Shown: positions 17,946 through 26,812 of the stretch, piece by piece
Layout: the number at the start of each line of letters is the position of its first letter
Position numbering within the stretch: position 1 is the first letter of the stretch
Assembly: GCF_014204415.1 (NCBI RefSeq)
Contig: NZ_JACHLE010000003.1
Location: 186,001-250,000, forward strand
Direction: 5' to 3'
Origin: Chryseobacterium defluvii
GTDB taxonomy: Bacteria > Bacteroidota > Bacteroidia > Flavobacteriales > Weeksellaceae
Length of the DNA stretch: 64,000 nt
Program-made: the position numbers and the translations under genes
The notes under the pieces: generated by a model
What the model saw: only the letters and a program-made list of their open reading frames with translations
Databases searched by the model: none
What the model was told of the DNA's origin: nothing

Positions 17946-18623
17946 TTACCACCCGTTAAGGTTAAATTGATAATTGTTAATGATATTTTGAATCATAGCT
18001 CTGTCCTGGATATACCAGCTGTTCAGTACACCGATGTGCCGGAAATAGGGTTTCTTTTCAGCATTCCGGAGGTAATTGATAATATGCACCGTCCACCCGT
18101 TCATGATTTTGATCTCGTGTTGTATCTTGGAAAGAATCTTCTGCCGGTCATAGCTGTCCATGAGGTAATCGTTTTCCTCATTCATCACACAGCTGCTGAT
18201 ATTCTCATATGAATTCATAGCATGGAGATACAGCTTAGAATAATAATTGGTAATCAAAACTGTATACTGAGGCTTTTGACCGGACAATTCCAGCATTTTT
18301 TGCATGTTTCCCACCAGTTTTGAAAAATCATAGTAGATGGCTTCAAGCTGCTTTCCCTGCTTTAGGGCAGAGTTCACATTTCGAAGCTGGTTGTAGATAT
18401 GGTTTTTAATTACCACCACCTGTGTGGCTTTTTCTTTTATGTCGTCATAGGCTTTCCGCTGCTTTTCATAAGAATTCTGATACAGCTTTTCGGAGACGAC
18501 ACGTGTCGCCTGGTTAGCCGTCACCTGTGCCTGCAATTCCAGGTTATAATAGAGCTGATAATAATACTGGGCACTCCCTTTGATGAAAAATAAAGGGATG
18601 ATTATAATTAATAATTTTCTCAT
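17946..18623 (-). CDS. Secreted helical transfer protein, paralogue 3 of 3
   Basis: 225 aa with a signal peptide ending SAQ near residue 18 and a long helical body. It shares an architecture with the two genes upstream of it: a segment of the type NxLKxGxQLxxIYxxxxKLVxN near residues 80-105 and a C-terminal signature with a charged pair then IIQxIINN (here DRAMIQNIINN). Proteins of this kind probably act in the periplasm as part of the mating pair apparatus, perhaps like VirB5; this is inference from context. It lies 12 bp upstream of the 272-aa gene. Confidence 0.65.
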   Translation of the reverse strand: MRKLLIIIIPLFFIKGSAQYYYQLYYNLELQAQVTANQATRVVSEKLYQNSYEKQRKAYDDIKEKATQVVVIKNHIYNQLRNVNSALKQGKQLEAIYYDFSKLVGNMQKMLELSGQKPQYTVLITNYYSKLYLHAMNSYENISSCVMNEENDYLMDSYDRQKILSKIQHEIKIMNGWTVHIINYLRNAEKKPYFRHIGVLNSWYIQDRAMIQNIINNYQFNLNGW

Positions 18624-18624
18624 T

Positions 18625-19299
18625 TTAATAAAGATTTGCGTTGTTGATAATGTCCTGAATGATTTTCTTATCCCGATTGATCCAGTTTTGCAGGAGATTG
18701 TTCCGCAGTTTCATTTTCCGTTTGGCATTAACAATTTTTTGCAAAGTGGAATAGGATTGCTGGCGAAGCCCTTTAATTTCCGATTGGGCGTAGTCGAGCA
18801 GTATTTTGCGTTCCGCTTTTTCCATTTCGTTGATGGTTCCGTAGGAGAGGACAATGCCAGCCATCAGCCTGATATCCATTTGAAGGCTATTGATGAACTC
18901 ATATTGCCCGCTTAATGCCAGTGGAATCCAAAGAGGGGCATCTGCCAGCTCATCATAAATTTTGGATTGTATCTCGTAAATCTTATCAATTTCCTTTACA
19001 ATGCTGACAGAAGCAGGAATAGCCTGAACGGCAAAGGATAGGTTGTTAAGCCTGCCTCTTATGTTTTCTGTGACCTCCCGGTATTTGTTCCACTCTTCCT
19101 TATTGGCTGATTCCAGCGCTAAGTTGGTCAGCTGCTTATTTCTCATCTCTTTTTGCTTTTCATTTTCCTGCATCGTTTTCTGAATCTCAGAATTGATCAG
19201 GTAATAGCAGATGTAGTTGCCTTCGGTAAACTGTCCCCGTAATGAGGAAGAATATATAATCACCAGGAGAAACAGAAGATGTATTAAAAACGGTTTCAT
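18625..19299 (-). CDS. Secreted helical transfer protein, paralogue 2 of 3
   Basis: 224 aa, all-helical after a hydrophobic signal (FLIHLLFLLVIIYSSSLRGQ). The C-terminus (DKKIIQDIINNANLY) carries the same signature as its neighbours. The middle contains Glu/Lys-rich heptads consistent with coiled coil. It overlaps the preceding gene by 4 bp (ATGA) and is followed by the next paralogue after 1 bp, so the three are translated as a unit. Confidence 0.65.
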   Translation of the reverse strand: MKPFLIHLLFLLVIIYSSSLRGQFTEGNYICYYLINSEIQKTMQENEKQKEMRNKQLTNLALESANKEEWNKYREVTENIRGRLNNLSFAVQAIPASVSIVKEIDKIYEIQSKIYDELADAPLWIPLALSGQYEFINSLQMDIRLMAGIVLSYGTINEMEKAERKILLDYAQSEIKGLRQQSYSTLQKIVNAKRKMKLRNNLLQNWINRDKKIIQDIINNANLY

Positions 19300-19955
19300 A
19301 ATCCTAAAGTTCCTGCGTTATTTAAAATTTGCTGAAAAATCTGCTTATCGGTATTTACATACGTCTGAAACGGATTGATGGATCTCCAGAAGCCTTTTTT
19401 CTTGGCTCTTTTGATCGTCCACCGCACATTGATCAGATACACATTCATCAGGCGGGTATTGTTCTCTATATTGAACAGTAGCCGCCTTCGGTCCCCGGAA
19501 GTGGCAAGGTTCAGTTCACCGCTGGTCAGAAGGTCGGCAACATCGGTATAAATGTCGGTAGCTTTATTCGTGACCAATTGAACAGATTTGTAAGCAAAAA
19601 CACTGTATTCCGGTGCATCCTGCACTTCATCATAAATGCCGTTTACATTGGTAATGATTTTGGTTAGGTTGTTGTAAATATTCTGAACCTGGATTCCGTT
19701 CTTTAAGGTTCCGTTAACTTCTTTAAGCCCTTTATAGAACTTATTCTGAAGATCATTGGCAAGTACCATCTGCGTGGAGACAAAAGCCTGGGCCTGCTGA
19801 AGCTTGTTCATTTCGTCCACTGTCTTCTCCTGCTCATTTTTGATCTGGCTGGCATATAATGCCATTGCAGGAGCGGTCAGCACGTCGATATACGGAGTCT
19901 GCGCTTTAAGGAAACTCACGATAAAGACAAATAGAAGTACATTATATTTTTTCAT
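19296..19955 (-). CDS. Secreted helical transfer protein, paralogue 1 of 3
   Basis: 219 aa with a signal peptide (MKKYNVLLFVFIVSFLKAQ). The helical body includes NGTLKNGIQVQNIYNNLTKI near residue 83, which matches paralogue 3 in position and spacing. The end reads DKQIFQQILNNAGTLGL, the shared C-terminal signature. It overlaps the end of the VirB4 ATPase gene by 14 bp. In other Bacteroidota elements one TraI-like secreted protein follows the ATPase; three related copies here suggest local duplication. Confidence 0.65.
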   Translation of the reverse strand: MKKYNVLLFVFIVSFLKAQTPYIDVLTAPAMALYASQIKNEQEKTVDEMNKLQQAQAFVSTQMVLANDLQNKFYKGLKEVNGTLKNGIQVQNIYNNLTKIITNVNGIYDEVQDAPEYSVFAYKSVQLVTNKATDIYTDVADLLTSGELNLATSGDRRRLLFNIENNTRLMNVYLINVRWTIKRAKKKGFWRSINPFQTYVNTDKQIFQQILNNAGTLGL

Positions 19956-22900
19956 AAGTTGTTGGTTGGTTTTTAATAAACTCCCGTAAAGTCATATCAC
20001 GGTCAAGGAGTTCCCTTTTCATTGTTTTAAAAAAATCTTTTCCTTTATGCCGATGCTTAAAAGATTGATAATAACTGATAAGAGACTTATCAATAGGTCT
20101 TTGGTACAGGTTAACCAGCGCCACGAGGTTAGGGAGACTGTCTCCCAAGCTTTCTATATCCAGAACAAAATGCTCCAATGCCTGCTGATAATTTCCAAAA
20201 GCACCAACATAGTATTCAAGAGCAGATTTTTCTGGTTTTTCCGTTGTATAGGTCAAATATTGGTGCAGGGAGACCTCGTTACCATAGACTTCACCTTTGC
20301 TGCCCCGTTTAAGATAGAACTCCTTGAAGCGGCTTCTGCCACTTTTGTTATTCAGATTGTTGATCGTAAAAATCTTGCTTTGTTCTACATCATTAAGAGA
20401 AAGTAAGGCTGCGATGCGATCAAAATTGTCAATAAATTTGGTCTGATCCAGCAGTATAAACGTATCGGAATTGTTGATAATACTGTCTTTGACTACCGCA
20501 TTTCCAATGATGTCATCCAGTTCCTGGGTAACCACAATGGCTTCACCCCAGAATTTTCTTACGGTTTTATACAAATAGAGGATATAGCCCCCCATCAGCT
20601 TACTGGCAATAGCTTTCCACGCTTCTTCCAGTATAATGGCTTTTCGGCGGTCTTTTCTAAGCCGCATTTTCTGGATAAAGGTGTCCATGATAATCAGCGT
20701 CACGATAGGAAAAAGTTTGGGATTATCCTTTACATTGTCAATCTCATAGACAATGAAAGGTTCTTCAAATAAGGAATTATCCGTACTTTCATTGAGGGCC
20801 GTGCCATATCTTCCTCCTTTGTAAAAATCTGCAAGGACATAAAGGAAAGTTCGTAGGTTAAACTCGCCTTCCGCAATCCTGTACTTTTTGTTGGACAGGT
20901 AGATCGGCAGGAATTTTTCGGCATACTCATAAAAGCTGTTGAACGAAAGCTCCGGAACATGAAGTTTTTCTTCCAGCTCAGCCACTTTTTTAATGAGTGC
21001 CCTTCTGAAAGCCTGTTCCCATTCCGGGGTATTGATCTGTGGTCTTCGTATAACTTCTCTCTTTGAGAGAATAAGCCGTGTTTCATCATATGCCTTTCGC
21101 TTTTCATCATGGAATAGTGTTTCATAGGCTTCATGGATTCTGTCGAACTGGCTGTCATCGTAATCTTCATTGTTAAAATTTTTATCCGGATGATACTGGA
21201 TAGCCAGTTTTCTGAAAGCTTTCTTGATCTCCTCTTTTTCCGCTGTCATGGGAATACCTAAAATATCATAATAGCTCTCGTTTTCCCTGAACTGATTTTC
21301 AAAGTCCGCATATAATTCTTCTTCGTAAATATTGTATTTGTTTAGGTACAGGATGAGCTCACGGGATGTTTTGTGGGCGTACCAATTGGTTCCTCCATTG
21401 AAATACTGATGGTAATAAGACAGCAGAAGGTTATCCAGGATGGATTTCTGGGTGGTAGTCATCGAACCTTCAGGGCCTTGCCAGATCAGGAAGATTAAAT
21501 TTCCTAAAAATTCTATCTTTTCAATATTGAATTCTGCTTTATCCATCACAAATGGGTTCATTGTGATGGGCTTTTCCTCCGTATATTGGATATATTTCCC
21601 GTTTTTGTATTTAGCAGTTCCGCTGTAACTGTCTCCAACATCTACAATCACCACATCATAATTATAGGTGAGGTATTGCTCAATAATGCTGTTCATTAGG
21701 AAAGACTTTCCGCTGCCTGAAGGGCCTAGAACAAATTTGTTCCGATTGTTGATCCTTCCGGTCTGCATAGGCAGATCGGAAGTGTCAATTTTAAGCGGAA
21801 CACCCTGCCTGTCGGTAAACCGAAGATAAAAGCCGGAATGTTCATCTATGGGGTAGCTTTCTTTAAAAAAAAAACACAGCGAGGCTTCGCTCGTAGTGGT
21901 AAACAGATCATAATCTTTCAGCTCGTTGGCATTGCCGGGCATTGAAGCCCGGAACAGCTCCAACTGATTGTAGCTGCTTTTACTGGTAATGACCCCTTTT
22001 TGAAAGAGCTGGTTTTCAATCATAGACTGCGTTTTCTCCATATCCTCCCGCGATTCGCAGCCGATGACCAGGCTGTAATGAGCATCTACAATCAACTGTC
22101 CTTCTTTGGCAATACTATCCAGCAGTACTCCGATTTCTTCTGCGCAAATACGGTTCAAAGGCTCATTATGAAATCCTTCATGACGGTTTTTCTTATTGGA
22201 CAAAAATTTGACTCTTTCTACCTGGTCGGGAATAACAATAATCTGATTATAGATGATCGTGTTATACTGTTCCAGATCATTCAGAAAAGAAAAATTGTCA
22301 ACCGCCGTATTTTTTGTCGCCCCGTTTCCCCCCAGGGTAGTATAGGGATACATTTCATTGGGAAGCTCAATATTTTCTACATCAACCAAGGAAATGGCTT
22401 TTACAAAAGATCTTCCTATTTGGAGGTTGTCGTCCAGCGAACGGATATTATCAAGGGCTTTAGTTGTTTTTCCAAAATTCATGGAAAGAATGGAAGAAAT
22501 ATAATATTCAAAGTCCTTTTCAAAGAAAAACCGGGGCTCAAAGCCATTATCCTTCAGCAGCATAAAAACTTTTTCTGCTTTATCACGCAGATGCTTGTAT
22601 TTTTTTTCAGAATATTTATACAGGCTTTTCTTTTTACTTTGGTCGATCCGGTGGGTAAACACCAAAATACTGTCGATGGTTTTAAAAATCCTGCCCTCAA
22701 AATGATCTGAATATTTCTGCTGTAAATATTCTTCATGAGGTTCAGCTTTGTAAACCTTCTTATCGAAAATGTCGAGTTTCTGTACAATATGCCCTTCGCC
22801 GATGATACTGATAATATTCAGTAAGACAGAATGATATTTAAGGTAAAGTTCCCGGTCAGCAGAATATTGAGTAACAATATTTTTAACCTGAATAGCAACA

Positions 22901-23001
22901 ATGGGATTACCGTATTCGCCAATCAGGGCATCATAACGGGCATCCTGCTCTGCACCATAGTCATAACCGATAAAAGGAAGGCTAAAGGTTTTCTTTTTCA
23001 T
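19942..23001 (-). CDS. traG: TraG/VirB4-family conjugation ATPase with inserted DnaJ J-domain
   Basis: 1019 aa from ATG 22999-23001 (an in-frame TTG lies 9 bp upstream). The N-terminal ~400 residues are the VirB4/CagE-like part. Walker A GPSGSGKS is at about 426-433, with a DVGDSYSG segment 30 residues later. The Walker B acidic pair ILEEAW is at ~790-795. Between Walker A and B, residues ~576-639 are a complete J-domain: YYDILGI, helix II (IKKAFRKLAIQYH), the HPD triad at 604-606, then a helix III with FDRIHEAYETL. VirB4 ATPases power pilus and channel assembly. J-domains recruit and activate Hsp70, so this protein may bring DnaK to the mating machine (inference). It overlaps traF and the next gene. 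Confidence 0.92.
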   Translation of the reverse strand: MKKKTFSLPFIGYDYGAEQDARYDALIGEYGNPIVAIQVKNIVTQYSADRELYLKYHSVLLNIISIIGEGHIVQKLDIFDKKVYKAEPHEEYLQQKYSDHFEGRIFKTIDSILVFTHRIDQSKKKSLYKYSEKKYKHLRDKAEKVFMLLKDNGFEPRFFFEKDFEYYISSILSMNFGKTTKALDNIRSLDDNLQIGRSFVKAISLVDVENIELPNEMYPYTTLGGNGATKNTAVDNFSFLNDLEQYNTIIYNQIIVIPDQVERVKFLSNKKNRHEGFHNEPLNRICAEEIGVLLDSIAKEGQLIVDAHYSLVIGCESREDMEKTQSMIENQLFQKGVITSKSSYNQLELFRASMPGNANELKDYDLFTTTSEASLCFFFKESYPIDEHSGFYLRFTDRQGVPLKIDTSDLPMQTGRINNRNKFVLGPSGSGKSFLMNSIIEQYLTYNYDVVIVDVGDSYSGTAKYKNGKYIQYTEEKPITMNPFVMDKAEFNIEKIEFLGNLIFLIWQGPEGSMTTTQKSILDNLLLSYYHQYFNGGTNWYAHKTSRELILYLNKYNIYEEELYADFENQFRENESYYDILGIPMTAEKEEIKKAFRKLAIQYHPDKNFNNEDYDDSQFDRIHEAYETLFHDEKRKAYDETRLILSKREVIRRPQINTPEWEQAFRRALIKKVAELEEKLHVPELSFNSFYEYAEKFLPIYLSNKKYRIAEGEFNLRTFLYVLADFYKGGRYGTALNESTDNSLFEEPFIVYEIDNVKDNPKLFPIVTLIIMDTFIQKMRLRKDRRKAIILEEAWKAIASKLMGGYILYLYKTVRKFWGEAIVVTQELDDIIGNAVVKDSIINNSDTFILLDQTKFIDNFDRIAALLSLNDVEQSKIFTINNLNNKSGRSRFKEFYLKRGSKGEVYGNEVSLHQYLTYTTEKPEKSALEYYVGAFGNYQQALEHFVLDIESLGDSLPNLVALVNLYQRPIDKSLISYYQSFKHRHKGKDFFKTMKRELLDRDMTLREFIKNQPTTYEKI

Positions 23002-23320
23002 TTTCGTCAATTTTTATATTGGGTTCGTACTTCTGTTTCAGCTTAATTCTGGCAGGAATGATATGAATCTCATGGTGGTTCGCTGTTTTATTATACAACC
23101 CCTTGGATTTCTGAAGCCTAAAGACATTCCATATCAACCCGCCGCCGATAGCAAAAGCGAGCGCAATTCCTATAAAGAAGCCGATGACTTTGCTTAAGAT
23201 AATCCCCAAGATCATTGTTCCTGCAAACGATCCCCCTGCATAATAGATGTATTTTCCTTTCAGTCCCTTAAATACAAGAGGCTTCTTAAGCCCCTTGTAT
23301 AGAAAAAAGCTCCTTTCCAT
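22982..23320 (-). CDS. traF: Conjugative transposon protein TraF (VirB3-like, DUF4133)
   Basis: 112 aa with two adjacent membrane segments (residues ~28-48 and ~48-68) rich in Gly, Ile and Phe, then a basic tail. Size, topology and order (traE, traF, traG) match the DUF4133 TraF family. VirB3-like proteins anchor the VirB4 ATPase at the inner membrane. The gene overlaps the start of traG by 20 bp, and in many systems these two products work as a pair. Confidence 0.88.
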   Translation of the reverse strand: MERSFFLYKGLKKPLVFKGLKGKYIYYAGGSFAGTMILGIILSKVIGFFIGIALAFAIGGGLIWNVFRLQKSKGLYNKTANHHEIHIIPARIKLKQKYEPNIKIDENEKENL

Positions 23321-23323
23321 TTT

Positions 23324-23659
23324 TTAAATGCCAAAGAAGGCCTGGATAACGGTTGGAACGAGCAAAAGGAAAATACAGGCGCCACCCCAGCCGATGAGTT
23401 CTTTGTTGACATCGTTATCACCATTATTCCATTTATTATAAATTCGCACACCGCCGACAATTCCGACTACAGCACCAATCATCTGAACCAGGTTCGATAC
23501 CGGCTCTACATATTCTTCAATATCCGACGTGGCAGAAGAAATAGCACCTGCACCTCCTGACTGTGCCAGTACAAGGTTAGAAACCAGTAGTATGGCAACG
23601 GCAAAAAATTCCTTAATGATGTTAAGTTTATTGAATGGTTGTTTAATATATTTTTTCAT
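23324..23659 (-). CDS. traE: Conjugative transposon protein TraE (VirB2-like, DUF4134)
   Basis: 111 aa with a signal sequence ending LVLAQ near residue 33, then a Gly/Ala-rich stretch (SGGAGAISSATSDIEEY) and two hydrophobic segments (residues ~58-72 and ~90-108). This is the DUF4134 TraE pattern, likely the pilin-like subunit. It is the first gene of the channel operon, starting about 70 bp after a strong terminator that ends the mobilisation genes. Confidence 0.88.
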   Translation of the reverse strand: MKKYIKQPFNKLNIIKEFFAVAILLVSNLVLAQSGGAGAISSATSDIEEYVEPVSNLVQMIGAVVGIVGGVRIYNKWNNGDNDVNKELIGWGGACIFLLLVPTVIQAFFGI

Positions 23660-23723
23660 TTTGATATTTAAATTTTTGTTGAACAGTATTGAATTGTGCT
23701 TTCAAAAGCTGTTGGATTTTTGA

Positions 23724-23767
23724 TAAAAAAATTCCAAAGCATACGGTATTACTGCATACTTTGGAAT
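23724..23767 (-). terminator. Intrinsic terminator ending the mobilisation operon
   Basis: ATTCCAAAG and CTTTGGAAT (23731-23739 with 23759-23767) form a perfect 9-bp stem. On the minus strand it is followed by TTTTTTTATC. It sits between the 181-aa gene and traE and so separates mobilisation from channel genes. Confidence 0.8.
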
Positions 23768-23809
23768 CGAAACAGGTGACGGCTTAGCCGTATCTCTTCT
23801 ATTTAACTG

Positions 23810-24355
23810 TTAAAAAACTAAACTTGATTTATAAAAATTCTGCCCATTTTCATTGCTGACAACAATATGGCGGGAAGCTTTTTCAAAGAAATTCCGGAAC
23901 ACCTCATCCGATATAGAGGGCGGAAGGATTTCGGTTTCTTTGGATTGTACATCCTGCTCTTTAATGTTAAGGCTCGAACTTATTCTCGAAAGAAAAGACA
24001 ATTTTTGCTCATTCTTTTCTTCAATGGCAGGTTCAGCCTCCGTATTATAATTGTCAATCGCCTTTTCTTCTTCATAGCGGACCTGTATCAAACCCGATTC
24101 GTTGTCATCGTCAGAAAATAATTCTTCTTCATCTGAAAAGGTATAAGAGCCTGGCATATTGAGATCTTCTGTTTCCTGTTCACTGACATGAGTAATATCA
24201 GCAGGAGTTTCATCCCTAATGCTACCAAGGCTTATCACCTCTCCTTCATTTTCATTTCTGAGGACCACAGGTGTTTTTATAAATAAGTCATACACTATAT
24301 TTCCGGCATAGTACAACAGGTACAGTATGCCGGTAACTATAAAGACTTTTCCCAT
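23810..24355 (-). CDS. Single-span membrane protein of the mobilisation operon (TraD position)
   Basis: 181 aa with one N-terminal membrane segment (residues ~4-22, VFIVTGILYLLYYAGNIVY). A long acidic, low-complexity region follows (residues ~45-130, rich in Glu, Asp, Ser and Asn), then a conserved-looking tail containing VFRNFFEKASRHIVVS. It occupies the TraC/TraD slot between the DUF3408 gene and traE and is the last gene before the terminator. Its function is unknown; the acidic region is probably disordered. Confidence 0.6.
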   Translation of the reverse strand: MGKVFIVTGILYLLYYAGNIVYDLFIKTPVVLRNENEGEVISLGSIRDETPADITHVSEQETEDLNMPGSYTFSDEEELFSDDDNESGLIQVRYEEEKAIDNYNTEAEPAIEEKNEQKLSFLSRISSSLNIKEQDVQSKETEILPPSISDEVFRNFFEKASRHIVVSNENGQNFYKSSLVF

Positions 24356-24363
24356 TAAAATTC

Positions 24364-24750
24364 TTATTGTTTTAAAATGTTGATGATGGTATCATAATCC
24401 TTCGACTTCAGGGTAAAATGCACTGCAAAGCTGATGAACCTGCTTACCGAAATTCCATCAGCGCGCAAGCTGACGAGTTCCCGGTATTGGGTATCCTGAA
24501 TCCTGATCATTCTGCTGGTTTTATCTCTTTCCTTATAGGTTTGGACAAATTCAGTAATAACTGATAATAATTCATCGTCAGGAACAGGGGATTTTGATTC
24601 CGTAATTTTTGCTGTAGCTTTTTTTCCTGAAGCTTTGGATCTTTTGCTGGCGGTATGTACTTTTTCGGTTTTCTCATCTATAGGCAGTTGTAGATTCTTA
24701 GCCAGCTCTTCTTTATCTTCCTCTGTGGCATAGCGGTCTAAAATTCCCAT
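24364..24750 (-). CDS. DUF3408-type mobilisation protein (TraB position)
   Basis: 128 aa: a basic, Lys/Ser-rich N-terminal half (residues ~30-60) and a C-terminal ~60-residue domain with MIRIQDTQYRELVSLRADG followed by a helix. This matches DUF3408 proteins, which look like ribbon-helix-helix DNA binders and follow parA in Bacteroidota conjugative elements. It overlaps the ParA gene by 13 bp. It probably binds element DNA together with ParA for positioning or relaxosome assembly (inference). Confidence 0.75.
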   Translation of the reverse strand: MGILDRYATEEDKEELAKNLQLPIDEKTEKVHTASKRSKASGKKATAKITESKSPVPDDELLSVITEFVQTYKERDKTSRMIRIQDTQYRELVSLRADGISVSRFISFAVHFTLKSKDYDTIINILKQ

Positions 24751-25373
24751 ATATGATAGATTAATTCATCGAATGTTTCTTTTACTGCCAGCTTTTGCTC
24801 ATAGGTGAGCTCCTTGGTATTAATACTAAGCAGGCATTTCCGGGTAAATACCCAGCCGCCGATTACTTTCCCAATCGTTTCAAATTCAGCGTCCATTACA
24901 GGTTTTAGTTCATAGTTGTCATCTTTCCGCATATTGCTTCTGATAAAATATAATTTCGCATTAACTTTAATCAGTCTGAGCAGGTTGAGGAAAAGAACGG
25001 TAGACATCATGGTTACATTGGAATACCCAAAAGGAATAATGATAACGTCACTGTATTGCAATACCTGGGTATAATTATTTTGGATATTACCTGCCGTATC
25101 AAACAGAAAGACTTCTTCGCTCGTTTTGAGCTGTTGTAAAACTTTTTCGTTTTGGGTAAGGTGAATATTATCTTCTGAAATTTTTTCCACTTCATATAAA
25201 TAATCCCCTTTTATTTCTTTGTCTTCTGACCACCTTCTGTAAAATGAACGCTGAAAATCAAAATCGATTACACTGACCTTTTTGTCGGTAAACAGGGAAA
25301 GATAATTGGCAAATGCAATGGCAATAGTGGTTTTGCCCACACCGCCTTTTTGGTTCGCAAAAGTGATAATCAT
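24738..25373 (-). CDS. traA: ParA-like ATPase (TraA)
   Basis: 211 aa, with a deviant Walker A KGGVGKTT at residues 9-16 and DFDFQRS near residue 39 as the A'-like box. An aspartate in FLFDTAGN near residue 118 follows. This is the MinD/ParA family. In Bacteroidota elements the first tra gene (traA) encodes such an ATPase, thought to position or partition the element or its relaxosome. Its ATG overlaps the relaxase stop by 4 bp, so the two are coupled. Confidence 0.88.
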   Translation of the reverse strand: MIITFANQKGGVGKTTIAIAFANYLSLFTDKKVSVIDFDFQRSFYRRWSEDKEIKGDYLYEVEKISEDNIHLTQNEKVLQQLKTSEEVFLFDTAGNIQNNYTQVLQYSDVIIIPFGYSNVTMMSTVLFLNLLRLIKVNAKLYFIRSNMRKDDNYELKPVMDAEFETIGKVIGGWVFTRKCLLSINTKELTYEQKLAVKETFDELIYHIWEF

Positions 25374-26812
25374 CTCTTTTTTTTCTTTTTTCTGCGATTA
25401 TTTTCATGTTCTTCGTTTACCGGCTGTGAAGGTTCCGCAATATCAAATAAGGAAGAGCATCGAAGCATTTCCCCGAAATCTGATGAAACCGGAACCTGCG
25501 CGCCGCTTACAATAGGATGCGGTTCGAAATTCTGAGGGGAAAGCAGCCTGGATAAGTAAAGATTTTGATAGTTTTCAGTGACCAATTCTTTTAACGTAAA
25601 AATGGCATTGTCGTTATGGTTAATAACATACAATTCATTTGAGAAACTAAAGATCTTAATCTTATCTTCCGTACTGCTCACTTTTCCAAAATTCCGGATA
25701 TGATCCATTGTTGAATTTCGTGTTTCTTTCCAGATATTATAGGATGTCTTTTTTGAATTTTTCAAAAACATCATATAATCCCGGATCTCGCATTTGTACT
25801 CGTCTTCCAAATGCTTTTTGTAAGCTTCCTTCGTTTCGATTGTTATATTTGAATTGGCCAGAATTTCAAAGAGCTTTTTATCCAATACGCCGGAGGTCGT
25901 CCTGAAAAGGTCATCCATTTTCATGATTTCACTTCCTTTATAAATTGCTTTTGCTTTGTGGTCGATGATGGTGTAGCCGAACGGCAGTTTATCATCCTTG
26001 AATGAAAGAACAACGTCAATACCGAATTTCTTCTTCAGCTGGTATTGAAGTTCTGATTGGTAGGAGATGTATTTTCCTTTGTCGTCTGCTACTTTAAAAA
26101 CAGCGTTTGAAAATACCTCTTTGTATTTTTTGAATATCGCAAATATCTGTTTTTTTCTGGTATCTTCAATATTCTTTTCTGAAAATTTTAAATCTCCGGT
26201 ATTAATTGACATTAAATGTAAACCGTTGCAAAGGATATGAGTAGTATTTTCTTTTTCATACACAGAGTAACCGGAATTTTCCAGCAGTTTTTGTAACTGG
26301 CTGGAATTACTGTAAGAATACTCTAAAATTTGATACAGCTTCTTATGGACATCTGTTCCATACAGTTCTTTTAATACTTCCTGAAGGGCAGTCTGGCTTT
26401 TATATTTTTCAAAATCCCGTTCTATTCGTTTTCCGGAATACTTATCAACCCTGGAACTTACAATATGGATGTGGTTGTTGGAAGTGTCATTGTGGAAAAC
26501 CACAATGTACGGCTGCTGTCCATAGCCCATCTTATCCATAAATTTTTCGGTAGTTAAAGCCAGCTGGTCTTTTGAATATGATCTCCCTTTAGCAGAGATT
26601 GTACAATGGAATTGGGGATTTTGAACACGTTTATTGTTATTGGAGATTGCTTTGAAATAGTTTTTAATCTCTTGCCTGCTTGAAGCAGAATTTAGGTAAG
26701 CAGGAAAATTTTTCATCAAAAGAAGCTCCCCTTTTCCCTTATCAATCTTCTTATCATTGTATGCCACCCCATTAAAATCTTTGGAGCTCTTATTTAAAAT
26801 TTTGACGATCAT
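25370..26812 (-). CDS. Relaxase / mobilisation nuclease (MobB-like, HUH)
   Basis: 480 aa. The HUH motif is visible as HNDTSNNHIHIV at residues 107-118 (His107, Asp109, His114, His116), the metal-binding part of MobA/VirD2-type relaxases. Several Tyr near the N-terminus (Y18, Y39, Y79) could be catalytic. The protein ends in a very basic tail (NNRRKKKKKR). The relaxase nicks oriT and pilots the strand into the recipient. It overlaps the MobC-like gene by 4 bp and the ParA gene by 4 bp. Confidence 0.88.
   Translation of the reverse strand: MIVKILNKSSKDFNGVAYNDKKIDKGKGELLLMKNFPAYLNSASSRQEIKNYFKAISNNNKRVQNPQFHCTISAKGRSYSKDQLALTTEKFMDKMGYGQQPYIVVFHNDTSNNHIHIVSSRVDKYSGKRIERDFEKYKSQTALQEVLKELYGTDVHKKLYQILEYSYSNSSQLQKLLENSGYSVYEKENTTHILCNGLHLMSINTGDLKFSEKNIEDTRKKQIFAIFKKYKEVFSNAVFKVADDKGKYISYQSELQYQLKKKFGIDVVLSFKDDKLPFGYTIIDHKAKAIYKGSEIMKMDDLFRTTSGVLDKKLFEILANSNITIETKEAYKKHLEDEYKCEIRDYMMFLKNSKKTSYNIWKETRNSTMDHIRNFGKVSSTEDKIKIFSFSNELYVINHNDNAIFTLKELVTENYQNLYLSRLLSPQNFEPHPIVSGAQVPVSSDFGEMLRCSSLFDIAEPSQPVNEEHENNRRKKKKKR

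Noticed and set aside
22000..22710. 236-codon plus-strand frame opposite the VirB4 gene
   Set aside because: Antisense shadow of a clearly conserved gene, with no recognisable domain or promoter.
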